Shown here one piece after another: positions 24,611 to 33,714 of a stretch of 64,000 nt of DNA (position 1 is its first letter; the number at the start of each line of letters is the position of its first letter). The notes under the pieces are model-generated. The model searched no databases and was not told the origin of the DNA. It saw only the letters and a list, made by a program, of their open reading frames with translations. Origin of the DNA: Zobellia uliginosa (GTDB taxonomy: Bacteria > Bacteroidota > Bacteroidia > Flavobacteriales > Flavobacteriaceae); the NCBI RefSeq assembly GCF_900156625.1, contig NZ_FTOB01000010.1:1-64000 (forward strand), read 5' to 3'. The position numbers and the translations under genes were made by a program.

Positions 24611-25282
24611 CTATAAAAAATATGCGATAGCAATACCAAAAATAATGGCGATTACCTTACGAAGATTAAAGGTGTGGCCCTCCGAACTTTCAAAGAGTAT
24701 AACCGTTGAAATATGCAAGAACACACCTATGACCAGTGCATTGATATAGGCGAAGTAGGTAGTGGCCCATTCTGCGTGGTCGGCAATATAACTGCCCAAG
24801 GGAGTCATCAATGAAAATATGGTAATAAAGAAAAAGGCCTTGGGCAAGGGTATTTTTGAGTTGAGTAAAAAGATACTCAGAATTACGGCAATGGGTACTT
24901 TGTGAATCAATATGCCATAAAGAATGGTATCGTGATCGTGTATGGGGAATCCTTCTAGAAACGAATGAAGGCAGAGACTACCGAACAATAGCCATGGGAA
25001 CAACTCTTTCTCGGCATCGAGATGAACATGGCCGTGTTCGGCCCCTTTGGAAAAGAACTCCAAAAAAACCTGGAATAAAATCCCTAACATAACAAATAAG
25101 CCCACATCTTTGGGATTGCCATGCTCGTACACCGATGGAAACAGTTCGAACAAGGTCAAGGCCAGCAAAAATGCACCACTAAAGGCAAGAAGTAGCTTAA
25201 AATGACTTCGGTTCGTGGGTTTAACCATGTAAACAAAGACAAAGCTCAGTAGAACGGCAAAAATGGGTAAGGCGTAATTCAT
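24611..25282 (-). CDS. ZIP-family divalent metal transporter
   Basis: This 223-residue inner-membrane protein has about eight hydrophobic segments and the ZIP signatures LHSFLEGFPIHDHD (transmembrane 4, with HS..EG ligands) and LIHKVPIAV (transmembrane 5, HK..P). The segment between transmembrane 3 and 4 is histidine-containing (EHGHVHLDAE). It probably imports zinc, iron or another divalent ion. It leads a two-gene unit with the DUF4268 gene and is divergent from the rRNA methyltransferase gene across a 204-bp gap. No metal-regulator site was recognised. Confidence 0.85.
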   Translation of the reverse strand: MNYALPIFAVLLSFVFVYMVKPTNRSHFKLLLAFSGAFLLALTLFELFPSVYEHGNPKDVGLFVMLGILFQVFLEFFSKGAEHGHVHLDAEKELFPWLLFGSLCLHSFLEGFPIHDHDTILYGILIHKVPIAVILSIFLLNSKIPLPKAFFFITIFSLMTPLGSYIADHAEWATTYFAYINALVIGVFLHISTVILFESSEGHTFNLRKVIAIIFGIAIAYFL

Positions 25283-25458
25283 TAACGGAAAATCATTTTA
25301 TCGAGGCTCTTAGTCTTAGAATTGCGGTACTAATTACATTGACGAAACCGACTTTTTTTAATTTTCTGAAAAGCGAGTTTTATCCTTTCGACAACGAAGG
25401 GGCGAACGGCATTTTAGAAAGCAGAGGGCGGGTTCGTATTTCTCCGGCTAAAATACTG

Positions 25459-25466
25459 TATTTTTG
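25459..25466 (+). promoter_or_regulatory. Candidate -7 box for the THUMP methyltransferase gene
   Basis: TATTTTTG fits TANNTTTG and sits 20 bp before the start codon. No clear -33 TTTG was found at the usual distance, so support is modest. Confidence 0.4.
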
Positions 25467-25486
25467 CGGCAACTTTAGAATAAGAC

Positions 25487-26659
25487 ATGGGTAAAAATTT
25501 TAAAATGGTCGCCAAGACCCTCTTTGGTTTCGAAGAGATTTTGGCCAAGGAAATCCGTAACCTCGGTGGCGGTAATGTAGTAGAAGGGGTAAGAAACGTA
25601 GCTTTCGAAGGCGACACTGGCTTTATGTACAAGGCCAATCTATGTTTGCGTACGGCTATAAAGATCATTAAACCTATTCATTCTTTTTCGGTTCGTAACG
25701 AAAATGAACTTTATAAAAAGATCTATGCAATGGATTGGGCCGAATATCTTTCGGTAGACACCACTTTTGCTATCGATTCTACAGTTAACTCGGATAACTT
25801 TACACATTCGCTCTACGTTTCGCAAAAAGTAAAAGATGCGATTGTAGATAAGTTTAGGGATATGGACGGCAGTCGACCCAATGTTGATGTCAAGTTTCCT
25901 GATGTGCGGATCAATATTCATATCCATAACGAGCATTGTAATGTGTCTTTAGATAGCTCGGGAAGGTCTTTGCACCAAAGGGGCTATCGTACCGCTACCA
26001 ATATAGCACCGATCAACGAAGTGTTGGCGGCAGGTCTTTTGCTTATGAGCGGATGGGACGGGCAATGTGATTTTTTAGATCCCATGTGCGGTAGTGGTAC
26101 CATGCTTACCGAGGCGGCCATGATCGCCTGTAATATTCCGGTAAATATCAATAGAAAGGAATTCGCCTTTGAAAAATGGCATGATTTTGATCAGGAATTA
26201 TTTGATAAGATTGTAGATGTAAGTCTTAACAAGGTTCGTGAATTCCATCATAAAATAGTGGGGTATGACAAAGCCCCTTCTGCGGTTCGCAAGGCAACTG
26301 ACAATGTTGAGAATGCTAACCTCTCTGAATATATAAGCATCGAACGAAAGAACTTTTTCGATACCGAAAAATTTACCGAAGGGAAATTACACATGGTCTT
26401 CAATCCTCCCTATGGCGAGCGATTGAGTTTAGATATGGAAGACTTTTATGCTTCTATCGGTGATACCTTAAAGCAAAAATATCCTGGTACTGAAGCTTGG
26501 TTCATCACCTCCAATATGGAGGCCCTCAAATATGTAGGCTTACGCCCCTCACGAAAGATAAAGGTATTCAACAGTCACCTAGAGTCACGCTTGGTAAAGT
26601 ATGTCATGTACGAGGGCAGTAAGAAGGCCAAGTATATGAACAAAAACAAGGAAGAGTAG
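25487..26659 (+). CDS. THUMP-domain rRNA N2-guanosine methyltransferase (RlmL-like)
   Basis: This 390-residue class I SAM-dependent RNA methyltransferase has an N-terminal ferredoxin-like/THUMP region (to about residue 155), then a Rossmann methyltransferase domain with DPMCGSGTMLTEAAM for SAM binding and the N2-guanine signature NPPYGERL. It corresponds to the RlmL (23S rRNA m2G2445) half of E. coli RlmKL and lacks the RlmK half. It is cytoplasmic and housekeeping, preceded by its own candidate -7 box. Confidence 0.88.
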   Translation: MGKNFKMVAKTLFGFEEILAKEIRNLGGGNVVEGVRNVAFEGDTGFMYKANLCLRTAIKIIKPIHSFSVRNENELYKKIYAMDWAEYLSVDTTFAIDSTVNSDNFTHSLYVSQKVKDAIVDKFRDMDGSRPNVDVKFPDVRINIHIHNEHCNVSLDSSGRSLHQRGYRTATNIAPINEVLAAGLLLMSGWDGQCDFLDPMCGSGTMLTEAAMIACNIPVNINRKEFAFEKWHDFDQELFDKIVDVSLNKVREFHHKIVGYDKAPSAVRKATDNVENANLSEYISIERKNFFDTEKFTEGKLHMVFNPPYGERLSLDMEDFYASIGDTLKQKYPGTEAWFITSNMEALKYVGLRPSRKIKVFNSHLESRLVKYVMYEGSKKAKYMNKNKEE

Positions 26660-26686
26660 GGCGGGGCTTTCCCACAACGCTAAAAA

Positions 26687-27514
26687 CTATTGTCTTTTGG
26701 GACGTTCCGTGGGGTCGGGCTTAGGCTCGGGTTCGGGCTGTACCTCTTTCTCTTTTGGCTCGTTCTTCTTTTTGTAGAGTGGAATCAGGTAACTAATGGA
26801 GTAATTATAGCCTACGCCAAAACGACTGCCATCGGTAACTTTGTTGAAACCGGGTATAAAGAGGTCGTCAAGCTCGTTTTCGGGGCGTTTGTTGGTTATT
26901 AAGATGCCTAGGCGGGCACTCGCCCCAAAAAAGAGGTTTCTCAATACCTCGGCCTTCAGGCCTACCACAAACTCCAACCAAGACTTATTGCGGCCTTCGT
27001 ATTTGCCAAGGGCATCGGTGCCGACGGCAAAATCATCAGGGTTCCAATAACGGTTGGTATCGAAAATCTTATAGGCATTCAATTCTTGGCTAAACGTACT
27101 GAAAGCGTAGCGTCCACCAATGTATATCATATTTTGTTCGCCGTACCAATTGCCGTAGGTGTTATAGTCTATTCCTAGTTTGATATAACTACCCGATGTG
27201 GTAAAGTTATACAGGTCGCCGTCTTCACTATCGATCAATGCGCCGAGGGGGGTGCCTATCGTTTTTTTCTCGTTTCCCAGTTCGGCGGCCAAATAAAGGT
27301 TTTGGGTAAGTCGGTAATCTCCGACCAACTCGAGTCCGGTATAATTGTCTTCGAAAAAGGAAACCGCAAGCCTGCTCAGGTCGGCTCCGACCCTAAGGCC
27401 GTAACGTTGCTTATAGACCGTGGTGTCCTTTTTGTTCAGGTCTATAGGCTCGCTCTGCGAAAATCCCACAGCGATAACCAAAAGAAAAAAGAGACTAGTG
27501 AAATATCTTAACAT
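26687..27514 (-). CDS. DUF6048 outer-membrane beta-barrel-like protein
   Basis: An exported protein of about 275 residues, starting at ATG 27514 (MLRYFTSLFFLLVIAVGFSQ); a start seven codons earlier is also in frame. The body has the alternating aromatic/polar pattern of an outer-membrane beta-barrel (GLRVGADLSRL, GLELVGDYRLTQNLYLAAELG, YIKLGIDYN, IYIGGRYAFS). The tail is rich in K, E and P and may lie in the periplasm. It matches DUF6048, conserved in flavobacteria next to DUF6452 and rlmD. Its function is unknown. It overlaps the upstream gene by 20 bp. Confidence 0.75.
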   Translation of the reverse strand: MLRYFTSLFFLLVIAVGFSQSEPIDLNKKDTTVYKQRYGLRVGADLSRLAVSFFEDNYTGLELVGDYRLTQNLYLAAELGNEKKTIGTPLGALIDSEDGDLYNFTTSGSYIKLGIDYNTYGNWYGEQNMIYIGGRYAFSTFSQELNAYKIFDTNRYWNPDDFAVGTDALGKYEGRNKSWLEFVVGLKAEVLRNLFFGASARLGILITNKRPENELDDLFIPGFNKVTDGSRFGVGYNYSISYLIPLYKKKNEPKEKEVQPEPEPKPDPTERPKRQ

Positions 27515-27983
27515 GGGCAGAAGCTGTGTTTTCAATAAGTGCGTTATCTACATCTATGGTCTGGATCCAGACCGAATCGTCTTGTTCTACGGTTACGGTT
27601 AAGTTCTCGAAATTCGCGATATAGCCACAGGCCCGAGACTTGTACAATTCCGTTACATCGTAATTAAAGGTTAGGGTATCTACATTGATGTCATCAATAC
27701 TAAGCTGTCGTGAAAGGGCAAATGACGTGCTGTTGGCGTCTACCCGCAAAGGCAAGACAATGGAATCTAAAGCCACATTGGCTATGGTGTCTTTTCCTCC
27801 GGAAGGCAAAACACCCCAGACGATTAGGTTTTGTACATCTTTGAATTCCGTAGGGTTTAAGACATCGTAAAAACGAATGACCACCTGGGGCGTGTCATAA
27901 TCGGTACAGATGTCGTCTTTTTCGCAGGCGGAAAAAGAAAGAATGCCCAATAGGATGATAAAAAGTATTTTGAATCTGTTCAT
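27495..27983 (-). CDS. DUF6452 lipoprotein
   Basis: A 162-residue lipoprotein (lipobox LSFSAC, then EKDDICTDYDTPQVVIRFYDV) typical of the flavobacterial family DUF6452. It has a predicted beta-sandwich with no catalytic residues that I can point to. It sits between rlmD (4 bp upstream) and the DUF6048 gene, an order kept in many flavobacteria, so the two envelope proteins may work together, perhaps in outer-membrane maintenance. That role is inference. Confidence 0.75.
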   Translation of the reverse strand: MNRFKILFIILLGILSFSACEKDDICTDYDTPQVVIRFYDVLNPTEFKDVQNLIVWGVLPSGGKDTIANVALDSIVLPLRVDANSTSFALSRQLSIDDINVDTLTFNYDVTELYKSRACGYIANFENLTVTVEQDDSVWIQTIDVDNALIENTASAHVKIFH

Positions 27984-27987
27984 AAAG

Positions 27988-29397
27988 CTATAGCTTTTTC
28001 AAAAGTACGATATTTTCAACATGGTGTGTTTGCGGAAACATATCTACCGGTTGTACTTTTATTACTTGGTAAGTATCTTTCATTAAAGCAAGGTCACGGG
28101 CTTGAGTAGCACTATTACAACTGACGTAAACTACTTTGTCGGGTGCAATGTTCAAGATCTGCTGAACCACATCTTTATGCATGCCGTCCCTTGGGGGGTC
28201 GGTAATGATAACGTCGGGCCTACCATTGGCCGCTATGAATTCTTGGTTGAAGACATTCTTCATATCGCCCACAAAGAAGTCTACATTGTCGATTTCGTTA
28301 CGTTCGGCATTGGCCTTTGCATCGGCGATAGCTTCGGGTACCGATTCTATTCCTATAACTTTCCTCGCTTTTTTGGCCACGAATTGGGCAATGGTTCCGG
28401 TACCGGTATATAGGTCGTAAACGAGTTCATCTCCCTGTAAATCGGCGAACTCACGGGTGAGTTTGTACAGTTCATAGGCTTGGGCCGAATTCGTTTGGTA
28501 AAATGATTTCGCGTTGATTTTGAACTTCAGGCCTTCCATTTCCTCAAAAATATGGTCGCGACCCGAGAAGCAAACAATTTCTTGGTCGTAAATGGTGTCG
28601 TTCTGTTTTTGGTTGATGACGTACAAAAGCGAAGTTATCTCAGGAAAAGTTTCTTTAAGGTGATTCAGTAATAGTTCTCGTTTTGTTGCATCATCTTCAT
28701 AGAACTGCACCATAACCATAAGCTCTCCAGTAGAAGCCGTACGTATCATAAGGGTACGCAATTGCCCATGCTGATTCCTCGGGTTGAAAAATGTGAGTCC
28801 GTTTTTAATGGCAAAATCACGGGTCTCCAAACGAATGGCATTGGACGGATCTTGCTGTAGGTGACATTTTTTTATGTCTAGGATTTTGTCCCACATTCCG
28901 GGAATGTGAAAACCGAGGGCGTTCTTGTCCGTAAAGTTATTGTCCGACTGTATTTCCTCAAGGGTAAGCCATCGGCTATCGGAAAAGGAAAATTCCATCT
29001 TGTTGCGGTAGAAATACTGCTCTTTGGAACCCGCTATAGGTGTAATTTCGGGCAATTCTAAATGTCCGATCCGTCTGAGGTTGTTTTCTACTTCCTTCTG
29101 TTTGTAGAAAAGTTGGTGCCTATAGCCCATATCTTGCCATTTGCATCCCCCGCAAACCCCAAAATGTTCACACTGAGGTTCTACACGTTTGTCGGAGAAG
29201 GTATGAAAAGTGGTAGCGACACCCTCAAAATAAGCCTTGCGCTTTTTTGTGGTCTGTACGTCTACAATATCGCCAGGTACGGCGTTGGTCAAAAAAATCA
29301 CCCTTCCATCGGGCGCTTTACCAATAGTTTTTCCTTTTGCACCGGCATCTACAACCTCTACGTTTTCGAATACCTGTCGCTTGTTCTTTCTTCGCAT
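27988..29397 (-). CDS. rlmD: 23S rRNA (uracil(1939)-C(5))-methyltransferase
   Basis: This enzyme of about 469 residues makes m5U in 23S rRNA. It has an N-terminal TRAM domain (VVDAGAKGKTIGKAPDGRVIFLTNAVPGD), iron-sulfur cysteines (CEHFGVCGGCKWQ), the SAM-binding motif VYDLYTGTGTIAQF, the ITDPPRDGMH motif and the catalytic cysteine in YVSCNSATQARDL. ATG 29397 (MRRKNKRQVF) is preferred over one nine codons upstream, because the family starts just before the TRAM domain. It heads an operon with the DUF6452 and DUF6048 genes. Confidence 0.92.
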   Translation of the reverse strand: MRRKNKRQVFENVEVVDAGAKGKTIGKAPDGRVIFLTNAVPGDIVDVQTTKKRKAYFEGVATTFHTFSDKRVEPQCEHFGVCGGCKWQDMGYRHQLFYKQKEVENNLRRIGHLELPEITPIAGSKEQYFYRNKMEFSFSDSRWLTLEEIQSDNNFTDKNALGFHIPGMWDKILDIKKCHLQQDPSNAIRLETRDFAIKNGLTFFNPRNQHGQLRTLMIRTASTGELMVMVQFYEDDATKRELLLNHLKETFPEITSLLYVINQKQNDTIYDQEIVCFSGRDHIFEEMEGLKFKINAKSFYQTNSAQAYELYKLTREFADLQGDELVYDLYTGTGTIAQFVAKKARKVIGIESVPEAIADAKANAERNEIDNVDFFVGDMKNVFNQEFIAANGRPDVIITDPPRDGMHKDVVQQILNIAPDKVVYVSCNSATQARDLALMKDTYQVIKVQPVDMFPQTHHVENIVLLKKL

Positions 29398-29613
29398 GCC
29401 GCAAAAGTAAGCATCCCGATGCATTTATTATAACTATCGTTACGATCGGACTTATTAAAAATAGTTAAATGTGATTTTTAACTTATTGATACCACATGAA
29501 TCGGGTTTGTTCGGGAGGCTAGATTGGTGGGGATGAAAATTTAAAGAAGTTGTAAAGACTTGGTAAGTAAACATTTGGTCGCTTTTTACAAGGTTCTTTT
29601 TAGAACTGCCAAC

Positions 29614-29621
29614 TAATTTTG
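29614..29621 (+). promoter_or_regulatory. Candidate -7 box for rocD
   Basis: TAATTTTG matches TANNTTTG in the 338-bp gap between divergent rlmD and rocD, giving a leader of about 110 nt. No clear -33 element. The rest of the gap shows no gene or RNA that I recognise. Confidence 0.45.
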
Positions 29622-29735
29622 TTAAGTTTGCAGCTCTACAAGGATGATTTCTCTCCTACGCTGAATTTTCGAATCTTCGAAAGGAAAAAGGTATAGAAGG
29701 AATTACTGAAGTTTTATTTAAAAGTAATTTTTATC

Positions 29736-30980
29736 ATGTCAGTTTTAGAAAAAATCACTTCTGAAGGTGCTATTGCATTGGAGGATAAGTACGGAGCACA
29801 CAACTATCACCCACTACCAGTGGTACTCACCAAGGGAGAAGGGGTTTATGTTTGGGATGTTGAAGGAAAAAAATATTACGATTTCCTTTCGGCCTACTCT
29901 GCGGTAAACCAAGGGCATTGTCACCCGAAAATTGTCAAGGCCATGACCGATCAGGCCCAGACCTTGACCCTTACCTCGAGGGCGTTTTACAACGATATGC
30001 TCGGAAAGTATGAAAAGTATGCCACGGAAATTTTTGGTTTTGACAAGTTGTTGCCTATGAACACAGGGGCCGAGGCTGTCGAGACCGCATTGAAATTGTG
30101 TCGAAAGTGGGCCTATGAGAAAAAAGGCCTGAGCGGGAACGAGGCACAGATCGTTGTTTGTGAAAACAATTTTCACGGAAGAACCACCACGATCATTTCG
30201 TTTTCGAACGACCCGGTGGCCCGTAAGAATTTCGGACCCTATACGACCGGATTTATTAAAATAGAATACGATAACCTAGAGGCTTTGGCCGAGGTGCTCG
30301 AACAAAACCATAACATAGCAGGTTTTCTGGTAGAGCCTATTCAAGGGGAAGCGGGAGTATACGTTCCTTCTGAGGGATATTTAAGGGAGGCCAGGGCATT
30401 GTGCGAAAAGCACAACGTCCTTTTTATAGCCGATGAGGTCCAAACCGGAATAGCCCGAACAGGTAAGATGTTGGCAGTTGATCATGAGAACGTAAAGCCT
30501 GATATCTTGATATTGGGAAAAGCACTTTCTGGTGGAGCTTACCCTGTTTCCGCTGTTTTGGCCAACGATGAAATTATGGGGGTGATCCAACCAGGAAACC
30601 ACGGTAGTACTTTTGGTGGAAACCCTATTGCTGCGGCCGTGGCCATTGCGGCATTAGAGGTAGTCAAAAATGAGGAGTTGGCACAAAATGCCGAAATGCT
30701 CGGACTACTGTTCAGGGATGAACTGAACAAGTTCATACCGAACTGCAATGTGGTGAACGGCGTAAGGGGTAAAGGGCTGTTAAATGCAATTCTTATCAAT
30801 GATACGGAAGACAGTTCGACCGCATGGGATATTTGTATGGCCCTAAAGGAAAACGGACTTTTGGCGAAACCTACCCATGGCAACATTATCCGTTTTGCAC
30901 CGCCCTTGGTAATGAACAGGGAGCAACTGTTAGATTGTGTTGAGATCATAAAAACAACATTGAAACGGTTCGAGAAATAA
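29736..30980 (+). CDS. rocD: Ornithine--oxo-acid transaminase
   Basis: This 414-residue PLP-dependent class III aminotransferase converts ornithine and 2-oxoglutarate to glutamate-5-semialdehyde and glutamate. Features are [19 protein letters not shown], the [14 protein letters not shown]-phosphate region, [33 protein letters not shown], and the PLP lysine in [15 protein letters not shown]. It is typical in length and start. Monocistronic: a bidirectional terminator follows directly. Confidence 0.95.
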   Translation: MSVLEKITSEGAIALEDKYGAHNYHPLPVVLTKGEGVYVWDVEGKKYYDFLSAYSAVNQGHCHPKIVKAMTDQAQTLTLTSRAFYNDMLGKYEKYATEIFGFDKLLPMNTGAEAVETALKLCRKWAYEKKGLSGNEAQIVVCENNFHGRTTTIISFSNDPVARKNFGPYTTGFIKIEYDNLEALAEVLEQNHNIAGFLVEPIQGEAGVYVPSEGYLREARALCEKHNVLFIADEVQTGIARTGKMLAVDHENVKPDILILGKALSGGAYPVSAVLANDEIMGVIQPGNHGSTFGGNPIAAAVAIAALEVVKNEELAQNAEMLGLLFRDELNKFIPNCNVVNGVRGKGLLNAILINDTEDSSTAWDICMALKENGLLAKPTHGNIIRFAPPLVMNREQLLDCVEIIKTTLKRFEK

Positions 30981-30983
30981 AAA

Positions 30984-31014
30984 AAAAGCCTGAAACTTAG
31001 TTTCAGGCTTTTTT
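30984..31014. terminator. Bidirectional terminator between rocD and the CCC-motif gene
   Basis: GCCTGAAAC (30988-30996) pairs with GTTTCAGGC (31000-31008), with A and T runs outside both arms, so it can end both convergent transcripts. Confidence 0.88.
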
Positions 31015-31035
31015 GTATACCTCTATCTTTCCGGT

Positions 31036-31347
31036 TTAGAAATCGCCGTTTGTAGCGGCCGCTACAATAATGGCGGCAATGGCGCCAAAGTATATAATGG
31101 CTATTAGCAAGTAAATAGCCGCTAAGATCAAGCCTATATACGACAGGGTTTTTCCAGTCTTTACATTTTCGATTCCCGTGTACTGACCATTACTTTGGTC
31201 ATAGGCTCGCTGTGCGGTTTTCGCGTTAGATAGGCCTATAAAGCTGAAAATAGCGCCAAAGGGTCCGCAGCAAAGAAGCGTCAATACTATGGAAAGAATT
31301 CCAAAAGTTAAGGCGTTACTAGCGCCCGGTAGGGTTTGTTGTGTCAT
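31036..31347 (-). CDS. CCC-motif-type small membrane protein
   Basis: A 103-residue inner-membrane protein with two to three hydrophobic segments. The first holds the cysteine cluster TLLCCGPFGAIFSFIGL and is followed by a polar loop (AQRAYDQSNGQYTGIENVKTGK) before the second segment. The pattern matches the 'CCC motif' / DUF4190-like proteins of Bacteroidetes. It is a paralogue of the next gene upstream (31351-31680), with the same loop (EN.KTGK.L..IG). Function unknown. Confidence 0.75.
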   Translation of the reverse strand: MTQQTLPGASNALTFGILSIVLTLLCCGPFGAIFSFIGLSNAKTAQRAYDQSNGQYTGIENVKTGKTLSYIGLILAAIYLLIAIIYFGAIAAIIVAAATNGDF

Positions 31348-31350
31348 TGT

Positions 31351-31680
31351 CTATCCGAAAAGTTCTTCCATTTTTTCACGCATCATCTCGGGGTCTTGCA
31401 TATCTTCAAATCCGAAGAAAGCAATCATGCCTATGGTCATCATGAGATAAAGGACACTGAGTACGATACCGATAATGGCAAGAATTTTTCCCGTTTTTAC
31501 GTTGCCGTAATCCGTATAGTTTTCTGGGTTTTCCTGATAGATGGAGGTGGCTTTGTTCGCTAAGACCAAGGCAACGATACCGAATATAAGACCAAGAATA
31601 CCGTAGCAGCAACAGGTGACTATCGAAAGAATTCCGAATACAAGAATTAAAGTAGCATTGGGTAATTTGTGTTGTTCCAT
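31351..31680 (-). CDS. CCC-motif membrane protein
   Basis: This 109-residue membrane protein carries the name-giving cysteines in SIVTCCCYGILGLIFG, then the loop IYQENPENYTDYGNVKTGKILA and a second hydrophobic hairpin. It forms a compact cluster with its smaller paralogue (3 bp downstream) and the DUF2752 gene (5 bp upstream). All three are small membrane proteins with cysteine motifs and are commonly adjacent in flavobacteria. The biochemical role is not known. Confidence 0.8.
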   Translation of the reverse strand: MEQHKLPNATLILVFGILSIVTCCCYGILGLIFGIVALVLANKATSIYQENPENYTDYGNVKTGKILAIIGIVLSVLYLMMTIGMIAFFGFEDMQDPEMMREKMEELFG

Positions 31681-31685
31681 TTTTT

Positions 31686-31997
31686 TTAGTGGGTTAGGTG
31701 AGTCATTTTAAGAATATAATTAACTATAATAATAGAACCGCTTAGTATTCCAAGGGTCATTTTTATATGGGTGTCGAAACGAAATCGGGTAAATTGACTT
31801 GCAATGGCGAACATTACAAGTGGAATAAGGGTGAAAATTGCCGGATACATATCAAAGGCCGCACTGAAATCCCCCTTTAAAAAGAGTACAACGGAACGTT
31901 GGAGACCACAGCCCGGACAGTCGATGCCGAAGAGCTTTTTGTTCAGGCAAGGTAGCATGTAATCTTCAAGAGTCAATAAAAAAGTAGCTAACTGCAT
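31686..31997 (-). CDS. DUF2752 membrane protein
   Basis: A 103-residue protein with the DUF2752 signature CPGCGLQRSVV near residue 28 and two downstream transmembrane segments. The CPxCG motif suggests metal or redox chemistry at the membrane, but no function is proven. It is the first gene of the three-gene small-membrane-protein run and is divergent from the Smr gene across about 60 bp. Confidence 0.85.
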   Translation of the reverse strand: MQLATFLLTLEDYMLPCLNKKLFGIDCPGCGLQRSVVLFLKGDFSAAFDMYPAIFTLIPLVMFAIASQFTRFRFDTHIKMTLGILSGSIIIVNYILKMTHLTH

Positions 31998-32059
31998 TTT
32001 TACGGTTTAGCAATTCTATCACGAAAATTACCATTATTTTTGTGGATACAAAACAAATT

Positions 32060-32605
32060 ATGGCCGTTTTTCAAATAGGGGATAAGGTTGAGACCATAGA
32101 TGATGTCATCTCGGGTAGGGTTACAAAGCTTTCCGGGGCTACGGTAACTATTGAGACCAACGATGGGTTCGAGCTCGATTTTGAGGTGAACGAACTGGTT
32201 CGGGTCGATACCGGCGATATCCGGGTCAGCAATTACGAGATAAGCCAGGTGAAGGCCGAAAAAGAACTTCCGAAGAAAAGAAGAACCCAAGCCTTAAAGC
32301 CCAAAGAGCGCAACGCCCCCAAGATGGAAGTGGATCTGCACATTCATCAGTTGACAAAGTCTAGCAAGGGCATGAGCAATTATGATATGCTGAACCTTCA
32401 GTTAGATGCGGCCAAGCGTCAGTTGGAATTCGCTATGAGAAAGCGGATCCAAAAAGTGGTATTCATTCACGGGGTAGGGGAAGGCGTGCTCAAAGAAGAG
32501 CTCTACTACCTTTTTAGACGCTACGACAACGTAAAATACTACGATGCCGATTACCAAAAATACGGCTTGGGCGCTACTGAGGTCTATATTTACCAGAATA
32601 CTTAG
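32060..32605 (+). CDS. DUF2027/Smr-domain protein (MutS2-like C-terminus)
   Basis: A protein of about 181 residues. An N-terminal SH3-like DUF2027 part (FQIGDKVETIDDVISGRVTK) and a basic linker lead to a C-terminal Smr domain with the motifs DLHIHQL and FIHGVGEG. Smr domains act as DNA or RNA endonucleases in MutS2 and in ribosome-collision rescue. ATG 32060 (MAVFQIGDKV) fits the family start; a GTG at 32042 is also in frame. Its stop overlaps the convergent lipoprotein gene by 4 bp. Confidence 0.85.
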   Translation: MAVFQIGDKVETIDDVISGRVTKLSGATVTIETNDGFELDFEVNELVRVDTGDIRVSNYEISQVKAEKELPKKRRTQALKPKERNAPKMEVDLHIHQLTKSSKGMSNYDMLNLQLDAAKRQLEFAMRKRIQKVVFIHGVGEGVLKEELYYLFRRYDNVKYYDADYQKYGLGATEVYIYQNT

Positions 32606-33615
32606 TCGGCTACCGTTGTATAGGTGCCCAGTACAAAGTTGTCAATGGCCGATAGCGTTACATCGGCAACATCTTCACCGTCACCTTTTAGGACAAGTAG
32701 TAAATTGTTGATCGAAATAGTGTGCGTATAGGTAATGGCGCCTGTTCCATCCGCGGCGTTTGCAACGGTCTCAACACTTATGGTTCCGCTGGAAGAGGTA
32801 AAATCAAAGCTTGTAATATCTTCCGAAAGTCCTGCGTCGGTGCAGATCATGTCATCGGTTACTATAGTGTTTAATACGGTGTACTTGAGCGCTCCGTTTT
32901 CCAAGGTCGAAGTTCGGGGTTCTCCTGCCGTTGTAGCCGTATTGGCTATGGTTGTGAGGGGAATATCCAAGGAAACGTATTCGTCGTTTATCTTTTTGTA
33001 TAACCTTAGACTACCGTCTACAAAGGCATTTTCGCATTCTGAAAAATCGGCAATGGCTTCATAATTTGAAAACGGCACATCAAGTCGGGCACTTATCGGT
33101 GTGGTCGTCTTAAAGGTTCCGTAGGTCATGGTAGACGAATCGGTTATACTTTCGTTTTGCTCATTGGCCAAGGAGAGGCCGGTAATGGAAATGGTGTGTG
33201 AATAGGTCTTATTGTCTTTCGAGACCGTACTCACATGTGTTTCTATGCCGATATCACCTGCCGTAGCCGTATTTTCTTTAGTTACGGACGGTTCTAATGC
33301 GGGTATGGTAGAGCAGAAATAATCTTTGGAGACGTCATCGTCAAATAACCTGTAAATAAGGCTTGATGCCGAGGGTAAACTCGATTGAAGCTCATCGGCC
33401 TCCGAAGTCTCGTTTTTGAGCAGGCCGCTGGCCAAGTTGAGCAATAGGGCCTCGTCACCGTCTATTTTAAAGAAAAACGTAGTTTCGAGGGGATCGTCAA
33501 GGTCTCCACAGGTTTGAATATCTACAGAATCAAAATCGACCCGTTCAATTTGTAAATCGCCATCGTCACAGGCGCAGAAAAGAATCAATATACCTAAAAG
33601 CAGCGTTTTCTTCAT
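32602..33615 (-). CDS. Conserved flavobacterial lipoprotein
   Basis: A 337-residue lipoprotein (MKKTLLLGILILFCACDDGD). The mature protein has two similar halves: ISITGLSL...TTYGTF... and ISINNLLLVLKG...VLGTY both follow a 'SVET.....YSHTIS' type beta segment, which suggests an internal duplication of a beta-sandwich unit. No enzymatic motif is seen. It is probably anchored in the periplasm or outer membrane and is convergent with the Smr gene. I do not recognise a named family. Confidence 0.65.
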   Translation of the reverse strand: MKKTLLLGILILFCACDDGDLQIERVDFDSVDIQTCGDLDDPLETTFFFKIDGDEALLLNLASGLLKNETSEADELQSSLPSASSLIYRLFDDDVSKDYFCSTIPALEPSVTKENTATAGDIGIETHVSTVSKDNKTYSHTISITGLSLANEQNESITDSSTMTYGTFKTTTPISARLDVPFSNYEAIADFSECENAFVDGSLRLYKKINDEYVSLDIPLTTIANTATTAGEPRTSTLENGALKYTVLNTIVTDDMICTDAGLSEDITSFDFTSSSGTISVETVANAADGTGAITYTHTISINNLLLVLKGDGEDVADVTLSAIDNFVLGTYTTVAD

Positions 33616-33714
33616 GTGCCAAATTTAATGGAAATAAAGGACAAGTTTATTGGGAATTAGGGAGAAATTAACTTTAATTCCGCTAATTTTGACCGCTCTT
33701 AATTGAATTTTTAG

